Of a stretch of 5,589 nucleotides of DNA, positions 1-5,588 are shown one piece after another. Every line of letters begins with the position of its first letter. Position 1 is the stretch's first letter. Both the position numbers and the translations under genes were made by a program. A model generated the notes under the pieces. It worked only from the letters and a program-made list of their open reading frames with translations. It did not search any database and had not been told where the DNA came from. The DNA comes from Candidatus Sulfotelmatobacter sp. (GTDB lineage: Bacteria; Acidobacteriota; Terriglobia; Terriglobales; Acidobacteriaceae), in contig JASICF010000575.1 of assembly GCA_030044775.1 (NCBI GenBank), forward strand, positions 1 through 5,589. Reading direction: 5' to 3'.

Positions 1-188
1 ATCGTCATCCTGTGCTCGTAGCTTCCCCATTGCCCCACGCCTACGGAATCATAGCCCTGCGTTAGCGCCCCTTCAAGAAAGCTGATTCCGCCGTGATAGT
101 TCCGCTCAGCCGATTGCGCCTATTTAAGTGAGCAAGAAAATCAGCCCTCAGGCCCCGGTTTATCAGGGCAAGGCGCTCAAGAACAAAT

Positions 189-195
189 AAGGAGG
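189..195 (+). promoter_or_regulatory. Strong Shine-Dalgarno for the HAF-repeat gene
   Basis: The sequence AAGGAGG ends 5 nt before the ATG at 201. It is a near-perfect anti-16S match and fixes the start codon. It is the strongest ribosome binding site in the window. I found no convincing -35/-10 pair in positions 1-188. Confidence 0.85.
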
Positions 196-200
196 ACGAC

Positions 201-1403
201 ATGAAATTTACATCACTCGCTATTTCGCTGGGAATGCTCGGTTTGCTGGTGCTGCCAGCAGGATCGGCTGCTCAGGAAAATTCACAGCCGCGGTACAGGA
301 TTATCGAGCTCGACCCGTTGGGCGGGACGTACAGCCAAACCTTCTATGTAACCGGCGATGGTGTGGCCAGCGGGGAGGCGAGCCTGGCTAACGGAAACTG
401 GCACGCGACTCTATGGCAGAACTCGTTCAATCGGGACCTCGGCACGCTCGGAGGCAAGAACAGCTCGGCGTTTGGCTCGCCGAATCGAGTCGGCCAGGTT
501 GTGGGTGCGGCGGAAACGTCTCACTCCGATCCGAACGGCGAAGACTTCTGCGGGTTCTACGGATCGGGAGCTCCGTGGTCGGGCACGACTTGTCGAGGCT
601 TCTTCTGGGAAGACGGTTGGATGAGTCCGCTTTCGACGCTCGGAGGCTACAACAGTGCCGCCAGTGCGATCAACAATTATGGCGAAGTAGCAGGGAGCGC
701 AGAACCAGCAACAACGGATGTCACCTGCCCGCCTTATGATCCCAGCCAGGGCCAATATCAGGTCTTGCAGAACAAGCCGGTGGTTTGGCAAAACAACCAA
801 ATCCAGGAGCTTCCCACATACGGCGGCGATCCAGACGGATTTGCCATAGCGATCAACGACTACGGCCAGGCCGCCGGTGCGTCGGGGACTTGCTCGACGC
901 TGAACTTTATCAACGGTCTCTATCTCTCACCAGTCCACGCCTTGCTCTGGGATCATGGCAAGGTAACCGATCTCGGCAGCTTAGGCGGCAAGTTCGGAAA
1001 CCAAGCCCATGGTATGAATAACCGGGGCCAGGTCGTGGGCGTCTCAGACTTGACAGGCGATGCCATCTTTCACGGTTTTCTCTGGAGCGCGAGCACCGGC
1101 ATGCGGGATGTCGGCCCGCTCCAGGGAGACACCTACAGCGTCGCCCTGGCGATCAACGACGCGGGCGAGGTGGGCGGCGTATCCATCGACGCGACATTTA
1201 CGACACTGCGCGCTTTCGTAGTCGTGGACGGGGTCGAAGCCGACCTCAATACACTGATTCCGCCCGATTCCCCCCTGCAGCTGCAGACCGTATGCGGTAT
1301 TAATGCACGCGGGGAAATTACGGGCCTGGCGGCGGAAAAGACCACCGGCGAGTATCGTGGTTATCTTGCGATTCCTGTGGCCAGCGCGAACTCTGAGCCT
1401 TAG
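201..1403 (+). CDS. Secreted HAF-repeat protein (TIGR02913-type extracellular repeats)
   Basis: This 400-residue protein is probably exported to the periplasm or outside the cell; its molecular role is unknown. Residues 1-24 are a signal peptide (Lys2, hydrophobic core LAISLGMLGLLVLP, likely cleavage SAA|QE). The rest is seven imperfect repeats. Each starts with a D-L-x-x-L-G-G type motif (L-G-G region near residues 40, 83, 147, 207, 261, 307 and 352, the last two diverged) and continues to an I-N-x-x-G-E-V-x-G motif (ends near 58, 102, 165, 226, 280, 326 and 375). Between them lie H-A-x-L-W type strands (68-72, 134-136, 194-196, 246-250, 291-295), the motif that names the HAF family. The period is about 43-46 residues, stretched to 54-64 in repeats 2-4 by inserts that carry four of the five cysteines (117, 131, 176, 231). 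The fold is probably all-beta, propeller-like (inference). The gene stands alone, with its own RBS and a hairpin after the stop. Such proteins are common in Acidobacteriota. Family assignment is firm; function is not. Confidence 0.9.
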   Translation: MKFTSLAISLGMLGLLVLPAGSAAQENSQPRYRIIELDPLGGTYSQTFYVTGDGVASGEASLANGNWHATLWQNSFNRDLGTLGGKNSSAFGSPNRVGQVVGAAETSHSDPNGEDFCGFYGSGAPWSGTTCRGFFWEDGWMSPLSTLGGYNSAASAINNYGEVAGSAEPATTDVTCPPYDPSQGQYQVLQNKPVVWQNNQIQELPTYGGDPDGFAIAINDYGQAAGASGTCSTLNFINGLYLSPVHALLWDHGKVTDLGSLGGKFGNQAHGMNNRGQVVGVSDLTGDAIFHGFLWSASTGMRDVGPLQGDTYSVALAINDAGEVGGVSIDATFTTLRAFVVVDGVEADLNTLIPPDSPLQLQTVCGINARGEITGLAAEKTTGEYRGYLAIPVASANSEP

Positions 1404-1434
1404 ATAATACGCCGGAAAAACAGAAGCATACGTT

Positions 1435-1465
1435 GCCGCTCTGCTGATCCCATCAGCAGAGCGGC
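1435..1465 (+). terminator. Perfect hairpin after the HAF-repeat gene
   Basis: Arms GCCGCTCTGCTGAT (1435-1448) and ATCAGCAGAGCGGC (1452-1465) are exact reverse complements around a 3-nt CCC loop. The hairpin lies 31 nt after the TAG stop. This is a very stable 14-bp stem, but the 3' side (TTCATGACG) has no U-run. It may therefore act as a transcript-end stabiliser or an atypical terminator rather than a classical intrinsic one. It also insulates the HAF gene from the repressor promoter just downstream. Confidence 0.6.
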
Positions 1466-1478
1466 TTCATGACGACAG

Positions 1479-1508
1479 TTGATCGATCTGGCTTGTGTAT
1501 CGCATATT
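1479..1508 (+). promoter_or_regulatory. Possible promoter of the repressor-peptidase operon
   Basis: TTGATC (1479-1484) and CATATT (1503-1508), 18 nt apart, each match the sigma-70 -35 and -10 hexamers at 4 of 6 positions. They would start transcription near 1515, inside the TGTAGTAG elements, as expected for an autoregulated repressor. An alternative pair is TTGTGT (1493-1498) with TAGCAT (1516-1521). Both are weak, and Acidobacteriota promoter rules are poorly known. Confidence 0.3.
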
Positions 1509-1510
1509 TG

Positions 1511-1539
1511 TGTAGTAGCATCGCAGACGTCTGTAGTAG
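1511..1539 (+). promoter_or_regulatory. Candidate BlaI-family operator: two direct TGTAGTAG elements
   Basis: TGTAGTAG occurs at 1511-1518 and again at 1532-1539, exactly 21 bp apart (two helical turns, same face). The second copy ends 5 bp before the repressor start codon. Operators of the BlaI/MecI family are built on TACA/TGTA half-site cores, usually as inverted pairs (family knowledge). Here the half-sites are in direct orientation and I see no good TACTACA partner. A 10-bp palindrome CAGACGTCTG (1524-1533) lies between the copies. I found no further TGTAGTA or TACTACA in the window. Position and motif make autoregulation likely; this is inference. Confidence 0.5.
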
Positions 1540-1544
1540 ATGCT

Positions 1545-1931
1545 ATGCGTAAACCTAAGTTAACCAAGCTCGAATTGCAGATCATGGAGGCGCTATGGAA
1601 TGGAGGCTCGTCTTCCATCCGCGCGATTCAGGAAACATTTCCGGAAAAAGACCGACCAGCGTACACGACCATCCAGACTACGGTTTACCGGTTGGAAGCA
1701 AAAAAGGCAGTGCGCCGAGTTAAAAAAATCGGAAACTTCCATATTTTTGAGGCTGCGGTGACGCGCGATGCGGCGCAGCGCCGGTTGATCGACGACCTGT
1801 TGGCGCTGTTCGGAGGTCGTACGCAGCCAGTGATAGCGCACTTGATCGAATCCGGGAACCTCACACTGAAAGATGTAAAAGAAGCCGAGAAAATTCTGCG
1901 CAAACTGGAAAGAACGGATCAGGCGCAATGA
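1545..1931 (+). CDS. BlaI/MecI/CopY-family transcriptional repressor
   Basis: This 128-residue protein matches the usual length of the family. Residues 5-65 form the winged-helix DNA-binding domain (LTKLELQIMEALW, then the recognition region YTTIQTTVYRLEAKKAV at 40-56, then the wing). Residues 74-124 form the helical dimerisation region (RRLIDDLLALFGG at 79-91). In the staphylococcal system the dimer represses its own operon until the partner metallopeptidase pathway causes its cleavage. I chose ATG 1545 because the family begins right before L-T-x-L-E. The in-frame TTG at 1479 would add 22 residues of non-family sequence, has no RBS and would read through the putative operator. No Shine-Dalgarno precedes 1545 either, so the start may be leaderless or SD-independent. 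The stop overlaps the next start (ATGA), indicating translational coupling with the peptidase. The target regulon beyond this operon is unknown. Confidence 0.92.
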   Translation: MRKPKLTKLELQIMEALWNGGSSSIRAIQETFPEKDRPAYTTIQTTVYRLEAKKAVRRVKKIGNFHIFEAAVTRDAAQRRLIDDLLALFGGRTQPVIAHLIESGNLTLKDVKEAEKILRKLERTDQAQ

Positions 1932-3175
1932 ACGCACAATATTTATCAGTCCCTTGGTCATTCGCCTGCACGGCGCTTTGCAATCATCTATGGCAGACAA
2001 CGATTTTCGCGGGCATGGCTGGATTGCTGGCACTGGCCTTGCGCAAAAATCGCGCACGGGCGCGTTACTGGCTGTGGCTGGCCGCGTCGGTGAAATTCCT
2101 GCTTCCCTTCGCGATGCTGGTAAGCATCGGCAACCATTTCGGGTGGCGGCACAGTTCTATTGAACCGAAAGGCCCACTATATTCTGCAATGAAAGAAGTG
2201 AGCCAGCCGTTTGTACCGTCGGCCTCGCCTGTGATTTCCCCCTCTGCTCCTCATGCTTCTTTCCCAGTCTCAGCGCACCTGCTTCCCTCCCTACTTGGGT
2301 CCGCGTGGCTTATCGGATGCATGACGGTATTTTCTGTTTGGTTATTGCGCTGGCGGAGGGTTTCGTTGGCTGTGCGCGAAGCAGTCGCGTTAACGCATGG
2401 CAGAGAGGTGGAAGCTTTGCGGCGTCTGGAGCACGCCGAGGGAGTGCGCCAAAAGATCGAAATGCGACTGTCAAGAACGTCGATGCAGCCAGGAGTTTTC
2501 GGGATCGCGCGGCATGTGCTGATCTGGCCGGAGCGAATTTCCGAGCGCCTCGACGATGCGCACCTGGAAACCATTCTGGCGCATGAAGTGTGGCATGTGC
2601 GCCGCCGCGACAATCTGGCGGCGGCGATCCATATGGTAGTTGAGGCCATTTTCTGGTTTCATCCGCTGGTCTGGTGGCTGGGCGGGCGGCTTATCGAAGA
2701 GCGAGAACGCGCCTGTGATGAACAAGTGCTGGTACTTGGCGGAGCCCCCAAGGTTTATGCCGAAGGCATTTTGAAAGTCTGCGAATTCTACGTGGAAGCT
2801 CCGTTGGCGTGCGTGTCAGGAGTTTTGGGGGCTGATCTGAAAAAGCGAATTGTCCGCATCATGAGCGGCCATGCCGCCGTCAAGCTGGATTTCAGTAGAA
2901 AGCTGCTGCTCGGAGTTGCGGGGGTGGCCGTGATCGCAGTACCGGTCATGGCCGGCCTGGTCAGTGCGGCCCGAAGCCAGCAGATCTTTGGCATGACGGC
3001 AAATTCTTTTCGGCCAGTTTCGTTGTCGAACAACCAATTCGCTCTAGTCAAAACTGGAGGTGGTGATGAACTTCAAACACATTCGAGGCGGTCTCATAAT
3101 GTGCGCCGTATTTGTCCTCGCGCAGCTGCCCGGGCGCGCGCAGCAGAACTCGGGCGCTCCGGCGGTCAGCGCTGA
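1928..3175 (+). CDS. M56-family (BlaR1-like) membrane zinc metallopeptidase
   Basis: This 415-residue integral membrane protein is the presumed signal-responsive protease partner of the upstream repressor. Hydrophobic segments lie near residues 13-38, 46-68, 117-140, 232-252 and 325-347. The zinc motif H-E-V-W-H is at 219-223, followed by R-R-R-D-N, and the conserved E-R-E-R-A-C-D-E stretch (258-265) supplies the likely third metal ligand. P-x-V-F-G (188-192) and F-W-F-H-P-L-V-W-W (242-250) are further family hallmarks. Unlike staphylococcal BlaR1 (about 600 residues), there is no C-terminal penicillin-binding sensor domain. After the last membrane segment only about 68 residues remain, and the final 35 (from about 381) are Arg-rich, with nine arginines. 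Those bases also encode the signal peptide of the next gene in another frame. The tail may be real, or a sign that an earlier stop or a longer periplasmic domain was lost. ATG 1928 is fixed by the ATGA overlap. Family certain; signal unknown. Confidence 0.92.
   Translation: MNAQYLSVPWSFACTALCNHLWQTTIFAGMAGLLALALRKNRARARYWLWLAASVKFLLPFAMLVSIGNHFGWRHSSIEPKGPLYSAMKEVSQPFVPSASPVISPSAPHASFPVSAHLLPSLLGSAWLIGCMTVFSVWLLRWRRVSLAVREAVALTHGREVEALRRLEHAEGVRQKIEMRLSRTSMQPGVFGIARHVLIWPERISERLDDAHLETILAHEVWHVRRRDNLAAAIHMVVEAIFWFHPLVWWLGGRLIEERERACDEQVLVLGGAPKVYAEGILKVCEFYVEAPLACVSGVLGADLKKRIVRIMSGHAAVKLDFSRKLLLGVAGVAVIAVPVMAGLVSAARSQQIFGMTANSFRPVSLSNNQFALVKTGGGDELQTHSRRSHNVRRICPRAAARARAAELGRSGGQR
3056..3061 (+). 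promoter_or_regulatory. Shine-Dalgarno for the secreted DUF1579-like gene
   Basis: GGAGGT lies 4 nt before ATG 3066, inside the peptidase reading frame. It argues for ATG 3066 over the in-frame GTGs at 3060 and 3063, which would overlap the SD itself. An in-frame TAG at 3045-3047 excludes any start further upstream. Confidence 0.7.
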
Positions 3176-3674
3176 GCCGGGGATGCGTGATGGATCGCAC
3201 GATTTTGACTTCATTCTTGGCGACTGGCAATATCACCTGAAGCGCCGCCTGAATCCTTTAACGGGTTCAACAAAGTGGGTGGAATATGAGGGTACAGGTC
3301 ATGGCATCAAAATTTGGAATGGGCGTGCGAATCTGGACGAGTTCGAAGGAGATGGCGCAGCCGGCCACATCGAAGGCCTGACCTTGCGCACTTACAATCC
3401 TGAGACGCACCAATGGAGTCTTTATTGGGCCAACAGCAAGGATGGCAAGGTGGTCGTACCTCAAATCGGCCAGTTCAAGGATGGACGAGGCGAGTTTTAC
3501 GCCCAGGACACGTTGAATGGGAAAAGCATTTTTGTTCGATTTGTCTGGACAAACACGACCACGAGTATGCCTCACTTCGAACAGTCCTTCTCGGATGATG
3601 GAGGGAGGACCTGGGAAGCCAACTGGATCACCGACTCAACACGGATCAATAGCGAACCCGACAAAGCACACTGA
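3066..3674 (+). CDS. Secreted DUF1579-like protein of unknown function
   Basis: This 202-residue exported protein has no known activity. Residues 1-25 are a signal peptide (MNFKHIRGG, then the hydrophobic core LIMCAVFVLAQL, likely cleavage at G-R-A|QQ). The mature part opens with D-F-D-F-I-L-G-D-W (46-54) and continues through alternating strands rich in W, G and charged residues: T-K-W-V-E-Y-E-G (69-76), H-I-E-G-L-T-L-R (101-108), I-G-Q-F-K-D-G-R-G-E-F (134-144). It ends with F-E-Q-S-F-S-D-D-G-G-R-T-W-E (171-184), which resembles an Asp-box. This pattern is what I know from DUF1579-type, lipocalin-like bacterial proteins; the label is from memory, not from a search. The gene overlaps the 3' end of the peptidase gene by 110 bp, so it is probably co-transcribed with the repressor-peptidase pair and could be under the same control. 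Whether it is an effector, a ligand-binding partner or just a neighbour cannot be told from sequence. Confidence 0.75.
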   Translation: MNFKHIRGGLIMCAVFVLAQLPGRAQQNSGAPAVSAEPGMRDGSHDFDFILGDWQYHLKRRLNPLTGSTKWVEYEGTGHGIKIWNGRANLDEFEGDGAAGHIEGLTLRTYNPETHQWSLYWANSKDGKVVVPQIGQFKDGRGEFYAQDTLNGKSIFVRFVWTNTTTSMPHFEQSFSDDGGRTWEANWITDSTRINSEPDKAH

Positions 3675-3701
3675 ATGACACACGCCGTTGTTTGTCAATA
3701 A

Positions 3702-3725
3702 CGAGCAAGAAGTGGCTCGGTTTTT
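3702..3725 (+). terminator. Weak intrinsic terminator after the three-gene operon
   Basis: CGAGC (3702-3706) pairs with GCTCG (3715-3719) around an 8-nt loop. One G then precedes five Ts (3721-3725), and the hairpin begins 28 nt after the stop of the secreted-protein gene. The stem is short, but the T-run and position fit. Just upstream, CGTTGTT (3686-3692) and AATAACG (3697-3703) can form a second small stem with one G-T wobble; it overlaps the first by two bases, so the two would compete. Confidence 0.42.
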
Positions 3726-4195
3726 CCCAATATGGCGCTATGCCAGTATGCGGTGTCGGCCCGGAGTGGCTGGCGACTTCGGATGGACCGTACACGCTTC
3801 GATCCGATCACAGAGTGACAAGTAGAGGACCTTGAAGCGTCCACTGGCACCCCGCCAATTTCAATCATTGGCGTGTCGGGAGGATTTTGAGTGTAATCGC
3901 CTGTTCTCGGCAGTTGTCTCAAACGGCGTGTTAATTCTCACACCATAAGCTGTGCTTTGCCACTCGGAGCTGCCCGCTATTGCAAGCCGCCTATAAACCT
4001 AGATGAAGTCAATAAGTGTTTAATGTTAACAACAACTGAGAGTCACTAATACGATTCTGCTATGTTCCGCCAATTGGTCCTTTTCAACTAGAGACAACCC
4101 TCCGTCGTGCGCGCTCAGGGTCGCACCCGAACCCAGAAGAGTTAAGACGTTTGGCGCAGTACAATGGGCGCAAATCTGGCCCACCAGCCGGGCAT

Positions 4196-4200
4196 GAGGT
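4196..4200 (+). promoter_or_regulatory. Shine-Dalgarno that decides the SGNH start
   Basis: GAGGT lies 7 nt before ATG 4208. The alternative in-frame TTG at 4151 has no SD and would add 19 polar residues in front of the membrane anchor, so ATG 4208 is preferred. Confidence 0.6.
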
Positions 4201-4207
4201 TCTATTT

Positions 4208-5047
4208 ATGCTTGGTTCTTCGATCACTGTGTCATCCGTTATCGCGCTTGCGAGTGTCCTGGGCATCATCTTCGCTGGAATGGTCGCGCTCCTCTGCGTT
4301 GTCAGAAGAAAACCGACAAACAACCCAAGAGCATACTTGCGGGAGGGAAAACGCCAAGCTTCGACCACCGTTGTTTGTGCGGGCGACAGTCATACTCACG
4401 CCTCGCTCAGTTCTGATTACGTCACTGTACTCCGGGAAAGACTCGGCTGCCGCGGGTTCGCATTCATCAACGCCGGCCGAAATGGAAACACTTCTTTGGA
4501 TTTGTTTCGTCGTCTTCCTGAGATCGTGCGCTGCGAGCCCGATGCTGTGACGGTTCTGATCGGAACGAACGATGCGAGGACTGGCTTTTCGGAGTCCGCG
4601 GAACATTCATTTGAACAAAGCCTAAGGGCTCTCGTTTCCGGTCTCCATAGCCAGACAAAAGCACGAGTTGCATTGTTATCCATTCCACCGCTGGGCGAGG
4701 ATCTCGCAGCAGAAATCAATCGTGGCGTTGAACGGTGTAATGCGGTCATTCGCAGAGTTGCCGACGAAGACGGTGCAGATTATCTGCCCTTCAGCGAGTC
4801 CCTGAGAACACTGATTGAGAAATCGGGTACTCGTTCACCCCTTCCTTTCAAACTCCGGGCCGGGCTATTGTTCGGCGCAGCCGTCCAGCACTATGTTTTT
4901 CTGCGGAACTGGAACGTCATTGCCACGCGGAGAGGTTTTGCCGTTCATACGGATCAGATTCACCTCAATGACCGCGCAGGTGAGATGGCTGCGAATTTGA
5001 TCGGCAAGTGGCTTGGTTCCACATTTAGCCTCGAATCTGCCGTGTGA
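4208..5047 (+). CDS. Membrane-anchored SGNH/GDSL-type hydrolase
   Basis: This 279-residue protein is a probable esterase, lipase or acyl-group hydrolase; its substrate is unknown. Residues 8-32 form one hydrophobic segment, followed by R-R-K and further basic residues (33-49). The SGNH core starts at about 54. Block I is V-V-C-A-G-D-S-H-T-H (55-64, nucleophile Ser61), with GDSH in place of GDSL. Block II is F-I-N-A-G-R-N-G-N-T-S (86-96; oxyanion Gly90 or Gly93). Block III is L-I-G-T-N-D (117-122, Asn121). Block V is D-Q-I-H-L-N (249-254; Asp249 and His252). All four catalytic positions are therefore present and the enzyme should be active. A sub-segment at about 208-245 between blocks III and V is fairly hydrophobic and may form a substrate lid or membrane contact (inference). 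With positive charge only after the hydrophobic segment, the positive-inside rule would place the catalytic domain in the cytoplasm, though a signal-anchor in the other orientation is possible. It appears monocistronic, with long gaps on both sides. Confidence 0.88.
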   Translation: MLGSSITVSSVIALASVLGIIFAGMVALLCVVRRKPTNNPRAYLREGKRQASTTVVCAGDSHTHASLSSDYVTVLRERLGCRGFAFINAGRNGNTSLDLFRRLPEIVRCEPDAVTVLIGTNDARTGFSESAEHSFEQSLRALVSGLHSQTKARVALLSIPPLGEDLAAEINRGVERCNAVIRRVADEDGADYLPFSESLRTLIEKSGTRSPLPFKLRAGLLFGAAVQHYVFLRNWNVIATRRGFAVHTDQIHLNDRAGEMAANLIGKWLGSTFSLESAV

Positions 5048-5188
5048 CCGGGTTGGTGTGGGGGTCTAGTTGTGAGCGGGGTGCTCTTGACCCGAGTCCC
5101 GCGCTACACGTGCTGGATGGTGAGGCTGAAGTTGGCTGCCGGTCGCGAGAGGGCCAAGACCATGGAATATCTGGCTTCAGCAAAGGAA
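5048..5188. other. Downstream spacer, no feature seen
   Basis: The first 140 bases after the SGNH stop are GC-rich with only short possible stems (GAGC 5074-5077 with GCTC 5083-5086; CGGGT 5049-5053 with ACCCG 5090-5094) and no T-run. A plus-strand open frame from GTG 5072 to 5335 exists, but it has no RBS and no recognisable protein character. It also lies opposite the more protein-like minus-strand tract. Confidence 0.4.
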
Positions 5189-5409
5189 TCATGTGAGTTG
5201 GTGGATGGTCGCCCTACCCAAAACAACATGGTAGCTCCGCCAGATTCCCGTCACTCCGACGAAGGCAGCAGGAACAAGGTTGAGGCAGCGAACCAGATAA
5301 AGGACCGTCAAACTGCCAGCAAAAATCCGTGGTAGAACTGCGGCGACAGTCCCAACGATAACAGGGTATCCGCGACCGAAAGGACGATCCTCCATTTCCT
5401 GGTCTTCAT
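5189..5409 (-). pseudogene. Possible frame-broken small membrane protein gene
   Basis: Reading leftward from ATG 5409, one frame gives M-K-T-R-K-W-R-I-V-L-S-V-A-D-T-L-L-S-L-G-type sequence: a basic N-terminus followed by a hydrophobic segment, typical of a small inner-membrane protein. It stops at TGA 5308-5310 after 33 codons. A second minus-strand frame, open from 5395 to 5189, is unremarkable at first. It then becomes hydrophobic (V-L-Y-L-V-R-C-L-N-L-V-P-A-A-F-V-G-V-T-G-I-W) exactly where the first frame fails. Joining the two with one frameshift at about 5310-5345 would give a protein of roughly 70 residues with two membrane segments. I do not recognise the family securely and see no good RBS before 5409. 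It could be a decayed gene, a sequencing error in a real gene, or chance. Confidence 0.27.
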
Positions 5410-5438
5410 CTGGAGTTCACGCGACTTTTTTCGAGAAT

Positions 5439-5588
5439 TTACTCCACCGCGGTCGATTCTTCCTCCAGTTCATACCTGGCGGAGGCGCACGGCAAAGTAG
5501 TGCGGATGGCATTCGCGAAGGCAAGTGATTTCGGAGTGATTTCGTGCTCCACATGTTGTTGAAAAGTGGTGAGCGCGGAAGGAATCGA
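5439..5588 (-). CDS. Partial open frame, 3' end of an unidentified gene
   Basis: The minus strand is open from the window edge to TAA at 5439-5441: 49 codons with no start inside the window, as expected for the 3' end of a gene lying mostly to the right. The peptide (beginning S-I-P-S-A-L-T-T-F-Q-Q-H-V-E-H-E and ending E-L-E-E-E-S-T-A-V-E) is balanced, probably helical, with an acidic C-terminus. About 61% of its codons (30 of 49) end in G or C. I do not recognise the family. Two competing frames in the same bases are also open for 40-50 codons, so the call rests on composition and is modest. If real, it would lie upstream of the frame-broken membrane protein on the same strand. Confidence 0.35.
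   Translation of the reverse strand, partial: SIPSALTTFQQHVEHEITPKSLAFANAIRTTLPCASARYELEEESTAVE

Larger units (their letters stand above)
3675..4207. other. Intergenic region of about 530 bp, no confident gene
   Basis: The region starts with the weak terminator and ends with the RBS of the SGNH gene. The minus strand of about 3680-3925 has a 75-codon open frame (3922 down to 3695) and a second overlapping open frame with protein-like stretches; I do not recognise either, so they are treated as possible gene remnants only. A small dyad CGCCAAT/ATTGGCG (3853-3859, 3867-3873) and a wider one ACGCTTC/GAAGCGT (3794-3800, 3834-3840) are present. The AT-richer part around 3990-4065 (TATAAA at 3992, TATGTT at 4061) should hold the SGNH promoter, but no hexamer pair with good spacing stands out. 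Confidence 0.5.

Noticed and set aside
144..169. GCCCT/AGGGC stem before the HAF gene as a riboswitch or attenuator
   Set aside because: Only 5 bp with a 16-nt loop and no further conserved structure visible; too weak to call.
1..200. Possible gene end at the left edge
   Set aside because: All three plus-strand frames close within about 80 bases and none has a convincing protein character; nothing can be assigned.
411..800. 129-codon minus-strand open frame inside the HAF gene
   Set aside because: It is an Arg-rich shadow frame of a clear repeat protein with signal peptide and strong RBS on the plus strand.
1479..1544. N-terminal extension of the repressor from TTG 1479
   Set aside because: No RBS, non-family sequence, and it covers the putative promoter and operator; the family fold starts right after ATG 1545.
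3755..3820. tRNA-like pieces (GGAGTGGCTGGCGAC and CTTCGATCC)
   Set aside because: They recall D-arm and T-arm motifs, but I could not build an acceptor stem or anticodon arm around them.
4151..4207. N-terminal extension of the SGNH protein from TTG 4151
   Set aside because: No Shine-Dalgarno, and it puts polar sequence in front of the membrane segment; ATG 4208 has GAGGT at good spacing.
5072..5335. Plus-strand 87-codon open frame
   Set aside because: No RBS, no signal, domain or family resemblance, and it is antisense to a more protein-like tract.
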